DNA of 64,000 nucleotides from Methanomassiliicoccus sp. (GCA_012719175.1 JAAYAX010000004.1:62001-126000); one strand, 5' to 3'. Shown: positions 36,099-43,744, counted from the first letter of the stretch. The notes: generated by a model not told the origin, from the sequence alone. A program made the numbers and translations.

Positions 36099-36752
36099 TC
36101 AAGCACCTCTGAATAGGGTGGTGGCCAACTTAACGGCGGTCTCAGCATTGGTGGCGGTCATATCCGCACCGATGCGCTTTCTGAAGTCCTCATTGACAGG
36201 AGCGCCTCCGACGGCCACCTTGTAACTGTCGCGGACGCCCTTGCTATTGAGCATGGACACGACATCTTCCATTCCCGCCATGGTGGATGTCATCAACGTG
36301 CTCATGGCGATCATGTCCACATTGTCCTTTTCGGCGGTCTCGATTATCGTGGTGAGGGGTACGTCAGCTCCCAGATCGTTGATCTCATAACCGGCGACCT
36401 TCAGCAAGGTTCCCACAATGGTCTTACCGATGGAATGCACATCCCCCTCGACCGTGCATATCTGGATCTTCTTCTTGACATCAACGCTGCCATCGGCCTT
36501 GAGGTGAGGCATAAGAATGTCCAGAGCGGCGTACATGGCCTTTGACGCAGCCATTACCTCTGGGAGGTACATCTGCCGGTTCTCATAGCGCTCTCCTACG
36601 ACATTCATCCCTTCGCTCAGTCCGGACGCGATGGCCTCCTTAGCATCGATGCCCGCAGCGACAGCCTGGTTGGCCATGCTCACGGCTTTCTTGGTATCGT
36701 GACTCACCACGCTGTCCATCAATCCAGCTAATATCGCTTTCTTGTCGGTCAT
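36099..36752 (-). CDS. corrinoid (B12-binding) methyl carrier protein
   Basis: The 217-residue protein has a helical cap domain (residues 1-85; ASGLSEGMNVVGERYENRQM) and a B12-binding Rossmann domain with the lower-axial-ligand motif EGDVHSIGKTIVGTLL (D-x-H-x-x-G) at about residue 103, then AMSTLMTSTM and KVAVGGAPVN. The cobalt of the bound corrinoid carries the methyl group. It is the first gene of the operon; AGGAGGAAAAAC precedes the ATG. It resembles MtmC/MtbC/MttC and MtsB type carriers, but no MtmB, MtbB or MttB gene accompanies it. The upstream region has several inverted repeats. Confidence 0.92.
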   Translation of the reverse strand: MTDKKAILAGLMDSVVSHDTKKAVSMANQAVAAGIDAKEAIASGLSEGMNVVGERYENRQMYLPEVMAASKAMYAALDILMPHLKADGSVDVKKKIQICTVEGDVHSIGKTIVGTLLKVAGYEINDLGADVPLTTIIETAEKDNVDMIAMSTLMTSTMAGMEDVVSMLNSKGVRDSYKVAVGGAPVNEDFRKRIGADMTATNAETAVKLATTLFRGA

Positions 36753-36780
36753 GTTTTTCCTCCTGTTGTTTTATTAATGG

Positions 36781-36825
36781 CTCATGTCAGCAAACGGATC
36801 TCCATAGCGTTTGCTAGTACATGAG
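36781..36825. promoter_or_regulatory. large interrupted inverted repeat upstream of the corrinoid operon
   Basis: Left arm CTCATGT-c-AGCAAACG (36781-36796), 11-nt spacer, right arm CGTTTGCT-agt-ACATGAG (36808-36825); 15 of the arm bases pair perfectly. It lies 29-73 nt before the corrinoid gene start and could be an operator or a leader stem-loop. Confidence 0.55.
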
Positions 36826-36855
36826 CAAGTTGATATGTTGGCTTTTTCAATGCCT

Positions 36856-36883
36856 GGCAAGCCCATGTTTTATTGAACTTGCC
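36856..36883. promoter_or_regulatory. inverted repeat upstream of the corrinoid operon
   Basis: GGCAAG (36856-36861) and CTTGCC (36878-36883), separated by 16 nt with the TATA-like TTTTATTG between them. Confidence 0.35.
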
Positions 36884-36902
36884 TCATAATTCCTGTAGTT
36901 AT

Positions 36903-36915
36903 AGTGTATTACACT
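36903..36915. promoter_or_regulatory. palindrome, candidate RHH operator
   Basis: AGTGTA-T-TACACT is a perfect 13-bp palindrome in the divergent region between the corrinoid operon and the RHH regulator gene. It fits a dimeric ribbon-helix-helix repressor. Confidence 0.5.
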
Positions 36916-37006
36916 TGTATCATTTAATACTTTCTCGTCTTGCTTAGAAGGGGTTGAGAACCATGGAAAGATTATTATTAAATGCTGGGACGTTAGGGGG
37001 GACGAC

Positions 37007-37252
37007 ATGCCAAGGAAATCTGTCAACCAGGAAGAGTCCAAGATCGTTAATCTTCGGATGCAACCAGCCCTGGTGGCGGAGATCGATGAGTTGGTGGCGA
37101 GAAAAGGTTTCATGTCCCGTTCTGATTTCATCCTGACCGCTGTAAGATACTACATGGATAGGGTGACGTACCGTGAAGAGTACCTGCAGAACATGCAGGA
37201 AAGGGGCATGATCAAGAAAATACCTCCACCCCCAGAGGAAGAGGAGCCTTAA
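37007..37252 (+). CDS. ribbon-helix-helix (CopG/NikR-like) regulator
   Basis: The 81-residue protein has KIVNLRMQPALVAEIDELVA then RKGFMSRSDFILTAVRYYMD: a beta-strand with hydrophobic-polar alternation and two helices of a ribbon-helix-helix DNA-binding domain. No nickel-binding ACT domain is present. The Pro/Glu-rich C-terminal tail (PPPPEEEEP) is likely flexible. It is divergent from the corrinoid/methyltransferase operon, and the region between (254 nt) has three inverted repeats, so it most likely regulates that operon. GGGGGGACGAC lies before the ATG. Confidence 0.85.
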   Translation: MPRKSVNQEESKIVNLRMQPALVAEIDELVARKGFMSRSDFILTAVRYYMDRVTYREEYLQNMQERGMIKKIPPPPEEEEP

Positions 37253-37286
37253 GCTGGATTTCTTCAATCGGATGGATGTATATCCT

Positions 37287-37586
37287 TCACTCTTCCCCCT
37301 TCCAGTTTGCCACCACAGCACCGCACTTCGGGCACCGATGTGGGAAGCAATCCCCTTCCAGGTACACGGTCAACCGCATGGGGCCAGTCCAGTTGCACTT
37401 TGTACAGTAGGTCGGCCGGTCGCTCTCCTGCCATATCTCGTTGACCGGGTATCCATCCTCATCGAATACCCACTGCCAGCCCTTGATATATCGCCTACTG
37501 CAGAGAGGGCAGCGAACGTTCTGTCCCTGGACTTCCTGCTGCAGGATGCTAATGATAATGTGACATTGAGGGCAAGCTGGTGACAT
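37287..37586 (-). CDS. zinc-ribbon protein with three CxxC pairs
   Basis: The 99-residue protein has CPQCHIIIS with CPLCSRRY, and later CTKCNW with CPKCGAVV, so two zinc ribbons are nested or in a row. Trp- and Tyr-rich linker segments (GWQWVFDEDGYPVNEIW) lie between them. The function is unknown. It converges with the RHH gene. Confidence 0.6.
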   Translation of the reverse strand: MSPACPQCHIIISILQQEVQGQNVRCPLCSRRYIKGWQWVFDEDGYPVNEIWQESDRPTYCTKCNWTGPMRLTVYLEGDCFPHRCPKCGAVVANWKGEE

Positions 37587-38032
37587 CCGTAATCCTTACC
37601 TTTTGACCTTAGTCGCGCATTATGGGCAAAGCCTAATGTCCAGCGGGATCATCCTGTCGGAATTTCCACAATGGAACTTAGGAGCTACATGTTAGCGAGG
37701 AAGATCAATCCAGCGGCGATCAAATATACTAATGATGCATAAATATTTCAAATTGTGTTATATTTGTAGCGTTAATTCTGCAGACCTTTAGACAAAGATA
37801 TACTTGATCGCAACCTGCATTGCTCATGAGACCAGCGTTCTAATCGTTAATACCATCGAACCGGGAATGGAACGACCATTTCATGTCCAGCCCGAGGTCT
37901 TCAGGGCTTCGCAGAAATGATGACTAAAGCAAAATAATCTTCACCCAAGACGCTCTAGGCCATCAGAAGTTTTCCTACTATTCGAACAACTCCATGTAAT
38001 ATTCATGCCAAGTGACAAATACTAAATAAACG
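37587..38032. other. AT-rich intergenic region without a gene
   Basis: I see no gene here. It holds AT-rich stretches (GCATAAATATTTCAAATTG around 37737) that could be promoters for the minus-strand zinc-ribbon gene. Confidence 0.3.
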
Positions 38033-38560
38033 AGCACTGGAGCGATCCTCTACGATGACTTCGAGGACATGGACTCATCTGATTGAACTGGTAGCCCGAC
38101 ATATGGTACAAAATCATTCGATGCCGGAGCTGCTCCTTACTCTCCGACAGTAAAGCTGACCTGCCCCGGAAGCGGCTCACCGTACGTTGAGCGCTCCTTC
38201 ACGGCGCAGACCGGCGATTCGATCATATAGGCGGAGGTCAAGGCGAACGAGTTGACCAGGAGCTATTTCGAGGCATATGATGGAAGCTATGCAAGAGCTC
38301 GCTCGAGCATCAACAATGGATACCTCCAATGGTACACTGGAAGCGCCTGGACGAACCTCGCACCCTGTTCCTTGAAAACCTGGTGTGATGTCGGCATGTA
38401 CATCCATCCACCATCAAATATGATATCATTCTCGACGGAAAACTGGTGAATACCCGTTCACCTTTGCTAAGCATCGGCAATATAGGCAAGCTGCATTTCA
38501 CGGTCAGCGCGACAACTCAGAACAACATATGGTTCAATGATTGCCGAAATCATCATTCCC
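38033..38560 (+). pseudogene. decayed surface (concanavalin-like) protein gene
   Basis: A coding trace starts STGAILYDDFEDMDSSD and then meets TGA (38084-38086), continues TGSPTYGTKSFDAGAAPYSP to a TAG (38228-38230), continues AEVKANELTRSYFEAYDGSY, and then changes frame near 38405-38416 to KYDIILDGKLVNTRSPLLSI and HFTVSATTQNNIWFND. The pattern YDIxLDGKLV with the final VSATTxxNIWFND fits LamG/concanavalin-like domains of exported archaeal proteins. Two stops and one frameshift show an old inactivation. Confidence 0.6.
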
Positions 38561-38619
38561 GAAAATAATTTAAACACTGGCTTCCAAATAAACAGCTTAG
38601 GTAATAAGGAGGAGTTCGT

Positions 38620-39036
38620 ACGGACGACATTGTTGATGCAGCCGTTAAGGCAGGAAAATTCAACACGCTTGTCGCGGCAGTACAGGCGGCCGGCCTCGTG
38701 GACACGTTGAAGGGCGCAGGACCGTTCACGGTCTTCGCTCCAACCGATGAAGCATTCGCGAAACTGCCAGAGGGGACCGTGGACAGCCTCTTGAAGGATG
38801 TTCCGAAGCTGAAGAACATATTGCTTTATCATGTGGTCCCCGGAAAACTGATGGCCGCCGATGTGATCAAAGAAAAGAGGCTAAAGACCGCCCAGGGGGA
38901 GGAACTGAAGATCGATGCTGTACGATGGCATCTTCATAAGAATGTGAAGGTGAACAATGCGGACATCATCCAAACAGATATTGCGGTTAGTAACGGAGTC
39001 TGCCACGCTATCGATAAGGTCCTCATACCCAAGTAG
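38620..39036 (+). CDS. fasciclin domain protein with ACG start codon
   Basis: The 138-residue fasciclin (FAS1) domain protein reads [20 protein letters not shown] after the start, then [20 protein letters not shown] (H1 motif), [13 protein letters not shown] (H2 motif) and [10 protein letters not shown]-type end ([19 protein letters not shown]). The domain begins right at ACG 38620, which stands 7 nt after a perfect GGAGGA; no ATG, GTG or TTG exists between the upstream TAA and that point. The next start, GTG 38698, would cut off the first helix pair. It has no signal peptide, so it is probably cytoplasmic or exported by another route. AATTTAAAC at about 38567 may be the TATA box. Confidence 0.75.
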   Translation, partial: TDDIVDAAVKAGKFNTLVAAVQAAGLVDTLKGAGPFTVFAPTDEAFAKLPEGTVDSLLKDVPKLKNILLYHVVPGKLMAADVIKEKRLKTAQGEELKIDAVRWHLHKNVKVNNADIIQTDIAVSNGVCHAIDKVLIPK

Positions 39037-40118
39037 ATAAGAATGGATTTTCGTGATCCTCTCATCTTCCCACCTTTATTTTTTTCATTATTTTTGAAAT
39101 ATAACTTCTCCCAGATGTTCCTCGCGGACCGTTAAAAAGAACGGGATGAACGCTGGACCCCTACCTGCAGTTCGTATATGAAAGCAGGCTTTATTGCACC
39201 ATCAATTTTCGGCACATGGGACATCACCAAATGTATAAAAAAGTAGTGGGAGACAGCCATTCTAAAAGGTGACCAGCAATAGAGATGGAAGAGAGGACCA
39301 GAAGGCGGTGAAACATCCGGATATGGGAGCCATGTACATGGTAATGCTAGGTGGCTATTTCCTCCTGGACCATGCGTTCTCAATATCGCGTGCAGTAACA
39401 AATTATGATCAGTGAATGGCAAAAATTTGTTATTAACATTTTTATTCAACGATCTAGGGTGTAGCATTTCTCCCCTGGTGATCTTGTGAACCCAGGTGTC
39501 CAAAAAATATGACATATGGACCACATTAGGATTCACCTCCAACATCCCATCGATTTGGAAACGGAAGGTACGAGATTGTGAAGTTCGTTCAGAGATCATG
39601 TCATCCCGTCGAATGTGACGATGTCAGGAGTATTGGTGTAGTCCAATCCAGAGGTGAATGGTCGTACCTAATCCCCATCAAACCTCGCGAGTTGGGTAAA
39701 GAACTCATCCTTTGTCGATGGATCGTTCAGCCGAACTATCATTTTAAAGGCAAATATCATCAGATATCCCCATGTACCAATCGACCTCAGGTTCGTTCAG
39801 GTTGCTTTTCACCAACCGATCGATTCTCTTTTCACGATCCGTGGGGATGCATCGATACTGCTCGGAATGGAACTAATTGGTGGTGGACCGCCGCGCGCTC
39901 GAGCGCGAACGTATCCAGGTGAGCTTGCCAGGAAAACTTGAACGCGTCGTTCGGCATCACTATTATCGTGCCTTCCAATCTTTCTGGAGATAAAAATTAG
40001 CATCAAAGACGACCAGGTGAGCCTCATCTCGGCCATTATCTCCGGGCGCTCCATTTAAGGGTAGTTCGATCATGATCTTTGCTATTCTATTTTGAACTGC
40101 AACTTCCTACCGGACGGC
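39037..40118. other. long intergenic region before the heliorhodopsin gene
   Basis: The start has a poly-T terminator (TTTATTTTTTTCATTATTTT, about 39074-39093). After it, open frames of up to 155 codons exist on both strands, but none has a known motif, ribosome binding site or protein-like composition. A short frame at about 39309-39416 (KHPDMGAMYMVMLGGYFLLD) could be a small or broken membrane gene. The far end should hold the promoter of the heliorhodopsin gene. Confidence 0.35.
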
Positions 40119-40895
40119 ATGGTGGTGGAAGAGGACAAACAGATTGAAGGGCTTCGTCGTTTCAACCTGGTCACCGGCCTGGCGCATGCGGTCCAGGCGA
40201 CACTCTTACTGGCCTTCAGTAATGATCTGGCGCTGCCGATCCAGACCTATTTTCTGAGATATGATCCAACGACTTCGACGATGCTGCCGAGCCCGGAGAC
40301 CTGGTTCTATCTGCCCATCGGTCCAACCATCGCCCTGTTCATGTATCTGACCGCCGCATCGCACCTACTGGTGTCCACTGTCGGATATCACTGGTATCGC
40401 CGGAACATCATCAGGCATCGCAACCCCGCCCGATGGTACGAGTACTCCATCACATCGTCGATCATGATCCTGGTCATCGCGCTGTTGTGTGGCATCAACG
40501 ACTTAGCGGCGCTCATTCCCCTAATGGGCATCAACGCCACTATGAACCTGTTCGGCGATCTGATGGAACTTCACAACCAGACGACGGAACGGACCGACTG
40601 GACCTCCTTTCTGTACGGTACCTTCGCCGGGGTGGTCCCCTGGATGGCAATCATCCTGTACTACCTGGGAGCGGTGATACCCTCCTCGGACGCCATCCCT
40701 GGGTTCGTGCTCCTTATCGTCCTCTCAATGATGGCGTTCTGGATTCGCTTTCCCATCAACATGATACTGCACTATAAGAAGGTGGGAAACTGGAAAGATT
40801 ACTTGTACGGCGAGAAGGGGTACATCATATTGAGCCTGGTCTCCAAGAGCGCGCTGGCCTGGCAGATGTGGTTCGGCCTACTGAGAGGGGGATAA
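40119..40895 (+). CDS. heliorhodopsin
   Basis: The 258-residue seven-helix membrane protein matches the heliorhodopsin family: RRFNLVTGLAHAVQATLLLA (helix A, His23), ARWYEYSITSSIMILVIALL (helix C, Glu108 as the Schiff-base counterion) and ILSLVSKSALAWQMWFGLL (helix G, Lys243 for retinal). These positions lie within two residues of those known in heliorhodopsin 48C12 (His23, Glu107, Lys241). Heliorhodopsins have inverted topology and slow photocycles, and their role is debated. The start is ATG 40119; in-frame TTG 40092 would add nine residues. No retinal synthesis gene is in the window. The gene sits 250 nt left of an integrase remnant. Confidence 0.9.
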   Translation: MVVEEDKQIEGLRRFNLVTGLAHAVQATLLLAFSNDLALPIQTYFLRYDPTTSTMLPSPETWFYLPIGPTIALFMYLTAASHLLVSTVGYHWYRRNIIRHRNPARWYEYSITSSIMILVIALLCGINDLAALIPLMGINATMNLFGDLMELHNQTTERTDWTSFLYGTFAGVVPWMAIILYYLGAVIPSSDAIPGFVLLIVLSMMAFWIRFPINMILHYKKVGNWKDYLYGEKGYIILSLVSKSALAWQMWFGLLRGG

Positions 40896-41151
40896 GGTCG
40901 AGGGCCGGAGAGTGATGTTGGATAGAAGTTCATCGCCTTCTCCCCACACATCCCTCTCACATTATCTTTCGTTTACCGCAAGCTGTGCTGACGACCGATA
41001 TGGTGACAATTCCGACCCGCTCCTCCGTTCGGGTAGTAAGCGTGCGTTGCCCGATACCTACGAGGTGATCTACTACACCTTCGTGTCCATACACAGCCAT
41101 TCATGTAAGTTCGTTAAATGATCCTGTATCGAAGGAACTAGGCCACGACGG

Positions 41152-41500
41152 GGCGGTGAGCTCCGCCCCTACAAGCGGACGGCGGTCGATGAGCTGGTGA
41201 AGGCCTTCTCGGAGCGCACCGGGTTACCGTACACCAACCACGTCCTACGAAGGCAGTTCGCCAAAGACCTACACCTATCTGGCGTGCCCATCGAGACCAT
41301 ATTCTGAGTGTTGGGACACAATGACCTGAAAACGACCTAGATATACCTTGGGATCGATTTGGACGATAATTAAAACGCCATGCTGTAGGCGGCACAATTC
41401 CGGGCTTTCGTCGGAGCGGTAAATGTTTACCGAGCCAGTAGAAAAAGTGGACAGAGCGGGATTTATGCCCACGAAACCATCTGGATTCCTTCAAATCTGC
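41152..41500 (+). pseudogene. remnant of a tyrosine recombinase (3' part)
   Basis: The trace reads GGELRPYKRTAVDELVKAFS, ERTGLPYTNHVLRRQFAKDL, HLSGVPIETIF-stop (TGA 41305), VLGHNDLKTT-stop (TAG), IYLGIDLDDN-stop (TAA). It aligns closely to the end of the intact integrase at 48284-49360, including H-x-x-R, LGH and the nucleophile Tyr. The frame then runs across the 16-bp core at 41446 (ASRKSGQSGIYAHE). Three stops and the missing N-terminus show it is dead. It marks the end of an older element. Confidence 0.8.
41446..41461. repeat. attachment-site core, copy A
   Basis: AGTGGACAGAGCGGGA, identical at 49265 and 61814. Here it is followed by TTTATGCCCAC. The complement reads like a tRNA T-arm plus acceptor end (GGGCATAAATCCCGC then TCTGTCCA). 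Confidence 0.7.
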
Positions 41501-41588
41501 CCCGAGTCAGGGCACCATAAACTCATTCTACCGCATCACTCGGGGACATAAGACAGAGGGCATAGACCCTGAAATCCAATCGAATAGC

Positions 41589-41631
41589 GATAGGGCGTTG
41601 TTCGCTCTATCCGTTATTCCTTTCTTTTTTC
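41589..41631 (+). terminator. hairpin with poly-T tail
   Basis: GATAGGGCG-TTGTT-CGCTCTATC forms a 9-bp stem with one G:T pair (41589-41611), followed by CGTTATTCCTTTCTTTTTT. It lies just inside element E2. Confidence 0.55.
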
Positions 41632-41644
41632 TATCTAAAAGATA

Positions 41645-41707
41645 CTGTTCTCCTGTTCATCTGTTCAAACATACCTTACTGGCCATTGTGAACAGGAGGT
41701 GAACAGA
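41645..41707. repeat. TGAACAG-type repeat cluster near the left end of E2
   Basis: CTGTTC (41645), CCTGTTCA (41652) and CTGTTCA (41661) face TGAACAGG (41689) and TGAACAGA (41700). The same 8-mer recurs at 48177-48228. It could be replication iterons or a repressor site. Confidence 0.5.
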
Positions 41708-42150
41708 GCAGCGGGTTACTGTTAAAAACCCTCTAAAAACGTGCTTTTGCTTTTGCCGTGGGGGGTCCCTGCCGCTGGGCTAGTATGTTGTCTCGTTCAC
41801 CGTCATGGAGTCCGGGCCCGGGCGATCTAAGCAACTAACCCAATCGTATATTATTTCTACAAGTGTGCCTAACTAGCGGGATCACCCGGGGGGGCCGATC
41901 GCCCGTCGCCATGATGAGCGAGGACAAGGACAAATAGAATTATTCTGGTACTTCTTATAATTGTAAATAACCCCTAATGCCAGTAATTAATTCTCATTGT
42001 GATATTTAGAAAGCAGGGTTTATAAACCTGGCCCCCAATACCTTTACGTTAGTGGGGCGTATTTTTTCCATCCCCACCGGGACCGGGACCGATCCCCCGG
42101 ACACAGTTTCAGGACGCCAGCATCAGATGTTAAAAATGAGGTTTTAGAGC
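41708..42150. promoter_or_regulatory. E2 leader and promoter region
   Basis: No gene is seen. It contains the TATA box embedded in the palindrome GGTTTATAAACC (42017-42028), then a possible leader hairpin GTGGGG (42052-42057) with CCCCAC (42072-42077) enclosing six T, and finally AAATGAGGTTTTAGAGC as ribosome binding region before the ATG at 42151. The hairpin with its T-run could act as an attenuator. Confidence 0.45.
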
Positions 42151-42414
42151 ATGTTAGATGATGTTTCATTAGCCCTGGCCCTAGAGAGATTCCTGGCCAA
42201 TGGGCAGACCTGTATAACCAGATACGAATGCCCCGATGGTATGCGCAGGGGCCTCAAAGGGACCATCACCGCCTATACTGACCGCAACGTGACGGTCCAG
42301 CGCCCCAAGGGGGAGATCGTGGAGCTGCCATTGAGGTGTGTTCTTGAGATCGTCACCCCCAGGGAGCCCAGGCAGAGGACCCCCGGCAGCAGGAGAGATT
42401 GGCATGGGCCTTGA
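42151..42414 (+). CDS. E2 small protein, beta-rich
   Basis: The 87-residue protein starts MLDDVSLALALERFLANGQT. The middle GTITAYTDRNVTVQRPKGEI with LPLRCVLEIV resembles strands of an SH3- or Sm-like barrel, but no family can be named. The C-terminal tail is basic. It is the first gene of the E2 operon; its end overlaps the next start by 11 nt. Confidence 0.6.
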   Translation: MLDDVSLALALERFLANGQTCITRYECPDGMRRGLKGTITAYTDRNVTVQRPKGEIVELPLRCVLEIVTPREPRQRTPGSRRDWHGP

Positions 42415-42790
42415 GGACCACCAATGTCAATTCATCAACCCCGAGACCGGCGAGCGCTGCAAGGCTTACGCTCTCCACTCATCCACTCAAGGTCATTGCT
42501 TCCACCATGACGAAGCGAGCGCAGACCTCGCAAACGAAGCACGATCACGAGGGGGCAAGAGAGGCTATTCGGTCACGGTCCCAAAGAACGCTGTTCAAGA
42601 GGTCCAGACTTTAGAGGATCTCAAAGAATACATGAGTGAGATTTTGATAGCCACTCGTGCTGGCAAGCTGGCACCCCCGATCGCTCAAGCGTGTTCATCC
42701 TGCGCGGGGCAGATGGCTAAGATACTCGACCTGGGCGAGCTATCTTCGAGGCTCGAAGCGGTCGAGCGCAAGATCGACGGTGGCCGCTGA
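42404..42790 (+). CDS. E2 protein with N-terminal zinc finger
   Basis: The 128-residue protein starts MGLEDHQCQFINPETGERCK, and AYALHSSTQGHCFHHD completes a C...C...C-x2-H zinc finger, similar to small fingers found in many phage and mobile-element proteins. Then comes a Ser/Arg linker and a helical part (LEDLKEYMSEILIATRAGKL) with a coiled-coil end. The start is ATG 42404 behind AGGAGAG. Its stop overlaps the next start (TGATG). It could be a DNA-binding regulator or packaging factor. Confidence 0.6.
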   Translation: MGLEDHQCQFINPETGERCKAYALHSSTQGHCFHHDEASADLANEARSRGGKRGYSVTVPKNAVQEVQTLEDLKEYMSEILIATRAGKLAPPIAQACSSCAGQMAKILDLGELSSRLEAVERKIDGGR

Positions 42791-43026
42791 TGGTCGAGCG
42801 ATCGCGCATCCGGCAACTCAGCAGGAAGCTAGCCCCCTTAACCGAGGACGAGATCCTTCACCTGAACGTCTTTAGCAACTATCACCCCCCGGTGACATGC
42901 TGGAAGAGCGCCGAGGTCGTCACCCTGGCCGAGTGCCAGGAGTGCCACAGCGGGGCATGTAGGGCCATCCATCTAAGAAGGATCGACAGGGACGGGAACG
43001 AGTGCCTCCCGGGGGCCAGCGAATGA
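42790..43026 (+). CDS. E2 small Cys-containing protein
   Basis: The 78-residue protein starts MVERSRIRQLSRKLAPLTED, with VTLAECQECHSGACRAIHLR as a possible metal site (C-x2-C-x4-C). It is unrecognised. It overlaps its upstream neighbour by 1 nt and its downstream neighbour by 4 nt, so it is clearly a gene of the operon. Confidence 0.55.
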   Translation: MVERSRIRQLSRKLAPLTEDEILHLNVFSNYHPPVTCWKSAEVVTLAECQECHSGACRAIHLRRIDRDGNECLPGASE

Positions 43027-43235
43027 GGGCCGACAAGCTGAGGGCCATCGAACGCAGAACATCGGCTCATAAGCCCCGCGTACACGTTCTGTTTACTATC
43101 GAGCACGATGACCATACCGAGGTTTCTGGATGCATCCCCGAGGACGCCCATGAACATGATACATGTCTTAGAATTTTATGGGATTTTACCGATACTAACG
43201 AGGCACAAACATATGATATCAGCAGCAGTCAATAG
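43023..43235 (+). CDS. E2 small protein
   Basis: The 70-residue protein starts MRADKLRAIERRTSAHKPRV, acidic in its second half (EHDDHTEVSGCIPEDAHEHD). It overlaps the previous gene by ATGA and the next by 23 nt. No family is known. Confidence 0.5.
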   Translation: MRADKLRAIERRTSAHKPRVHVLFTIEHDDHTEVSGCIPEDAHEHDTCLRILWDFTDTNEAQTYDISSSQ

Positions 43236-43743
43236 AGTAAATGATCTAAAAAGAGAGCTAGCCATCGCGGAGAATGCGGTTATAGAGGCCACCAGAGCCC
43301 AGGAGCGCCTCTGTTCGACCCGCCCTTGTCCGGAGGATGGGACATCTCTCAACATAGGCCCCCTGCCCGATAAAGAGGGTCCACAAGGCGCCCGTACCAA
43401 TACCGCAGAGTGTGAGAAGTGCGGCCGCTTGTGGTCCGTGCATATCGTGTACTCAGGCGGAGATCGCCTAGAGCCGAAATCGTACTTTTGCGATTTCGAC
43501 CACCGGGGCTATATTTGGGACGATGCCCCGGTCTCGAAGCTAACCAATGAGCAGCTCCAGCTAAGTAAGGACCATATCGCCCAGTTAGGTGAGGCCGCGA
43601 TCCCGGCGCAGAGGGACCGCCTGAACGCTTTGATTCATGAGGAAATTCTGCGCCTGGATGCTAGAAAATTAGACATGATTCAAAGCCAAAACGCTTCAAT
43701 TATTGAATTACTAAAGCAAGCTATATTCAAGGATGGGAATTAA
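43213..43743 (+). CDS. E2 coiled-coil protein with zinc ribbon
   Basis: The 176-residue protein starts MISAAVNRVNDLKRELAIAE, a coiled coil. A zinc ribbon CEKCGRLWSVHIVYSGGD...CDF follows at about residue 72, then a second helical part with LDMIQSQNASIIELLKQAIF at the end. The start at 43213 is chosen because the upstream part of this frame overlaps the preceding gene; GAGG lies 9 nt before it. The function is unknown. Confidence 0.5.
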   Translation: MISAAVNRVNDLKRELAIAENAVIEATRAQERLCSTRPCPEDGTSLNIGPLPDKEGPQGARTNTAECEKCGRLWSVHIVYSGGDRLEPKSYFCDFDHRGYIWDDAPVSKLTNEQLQLSKDHIAQLGEAAIPAQRDRLNALIHEEILRLDARKLDMIQSQNASIIELLKQAIFKDGN

Positions 43744-43744
43744 A

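Noticed and set aside
39132-39599. 155-codon minus-strand frame in the long gap
   Set aside because: No recognisable domain, no ribosome binding site and an unnatural residue pattern.
39578-39922. 114-codon plus-strand frame
   Set aside because: Rich in Arg, Ser, Cys and Trp without structure-like patterning; no start signal.
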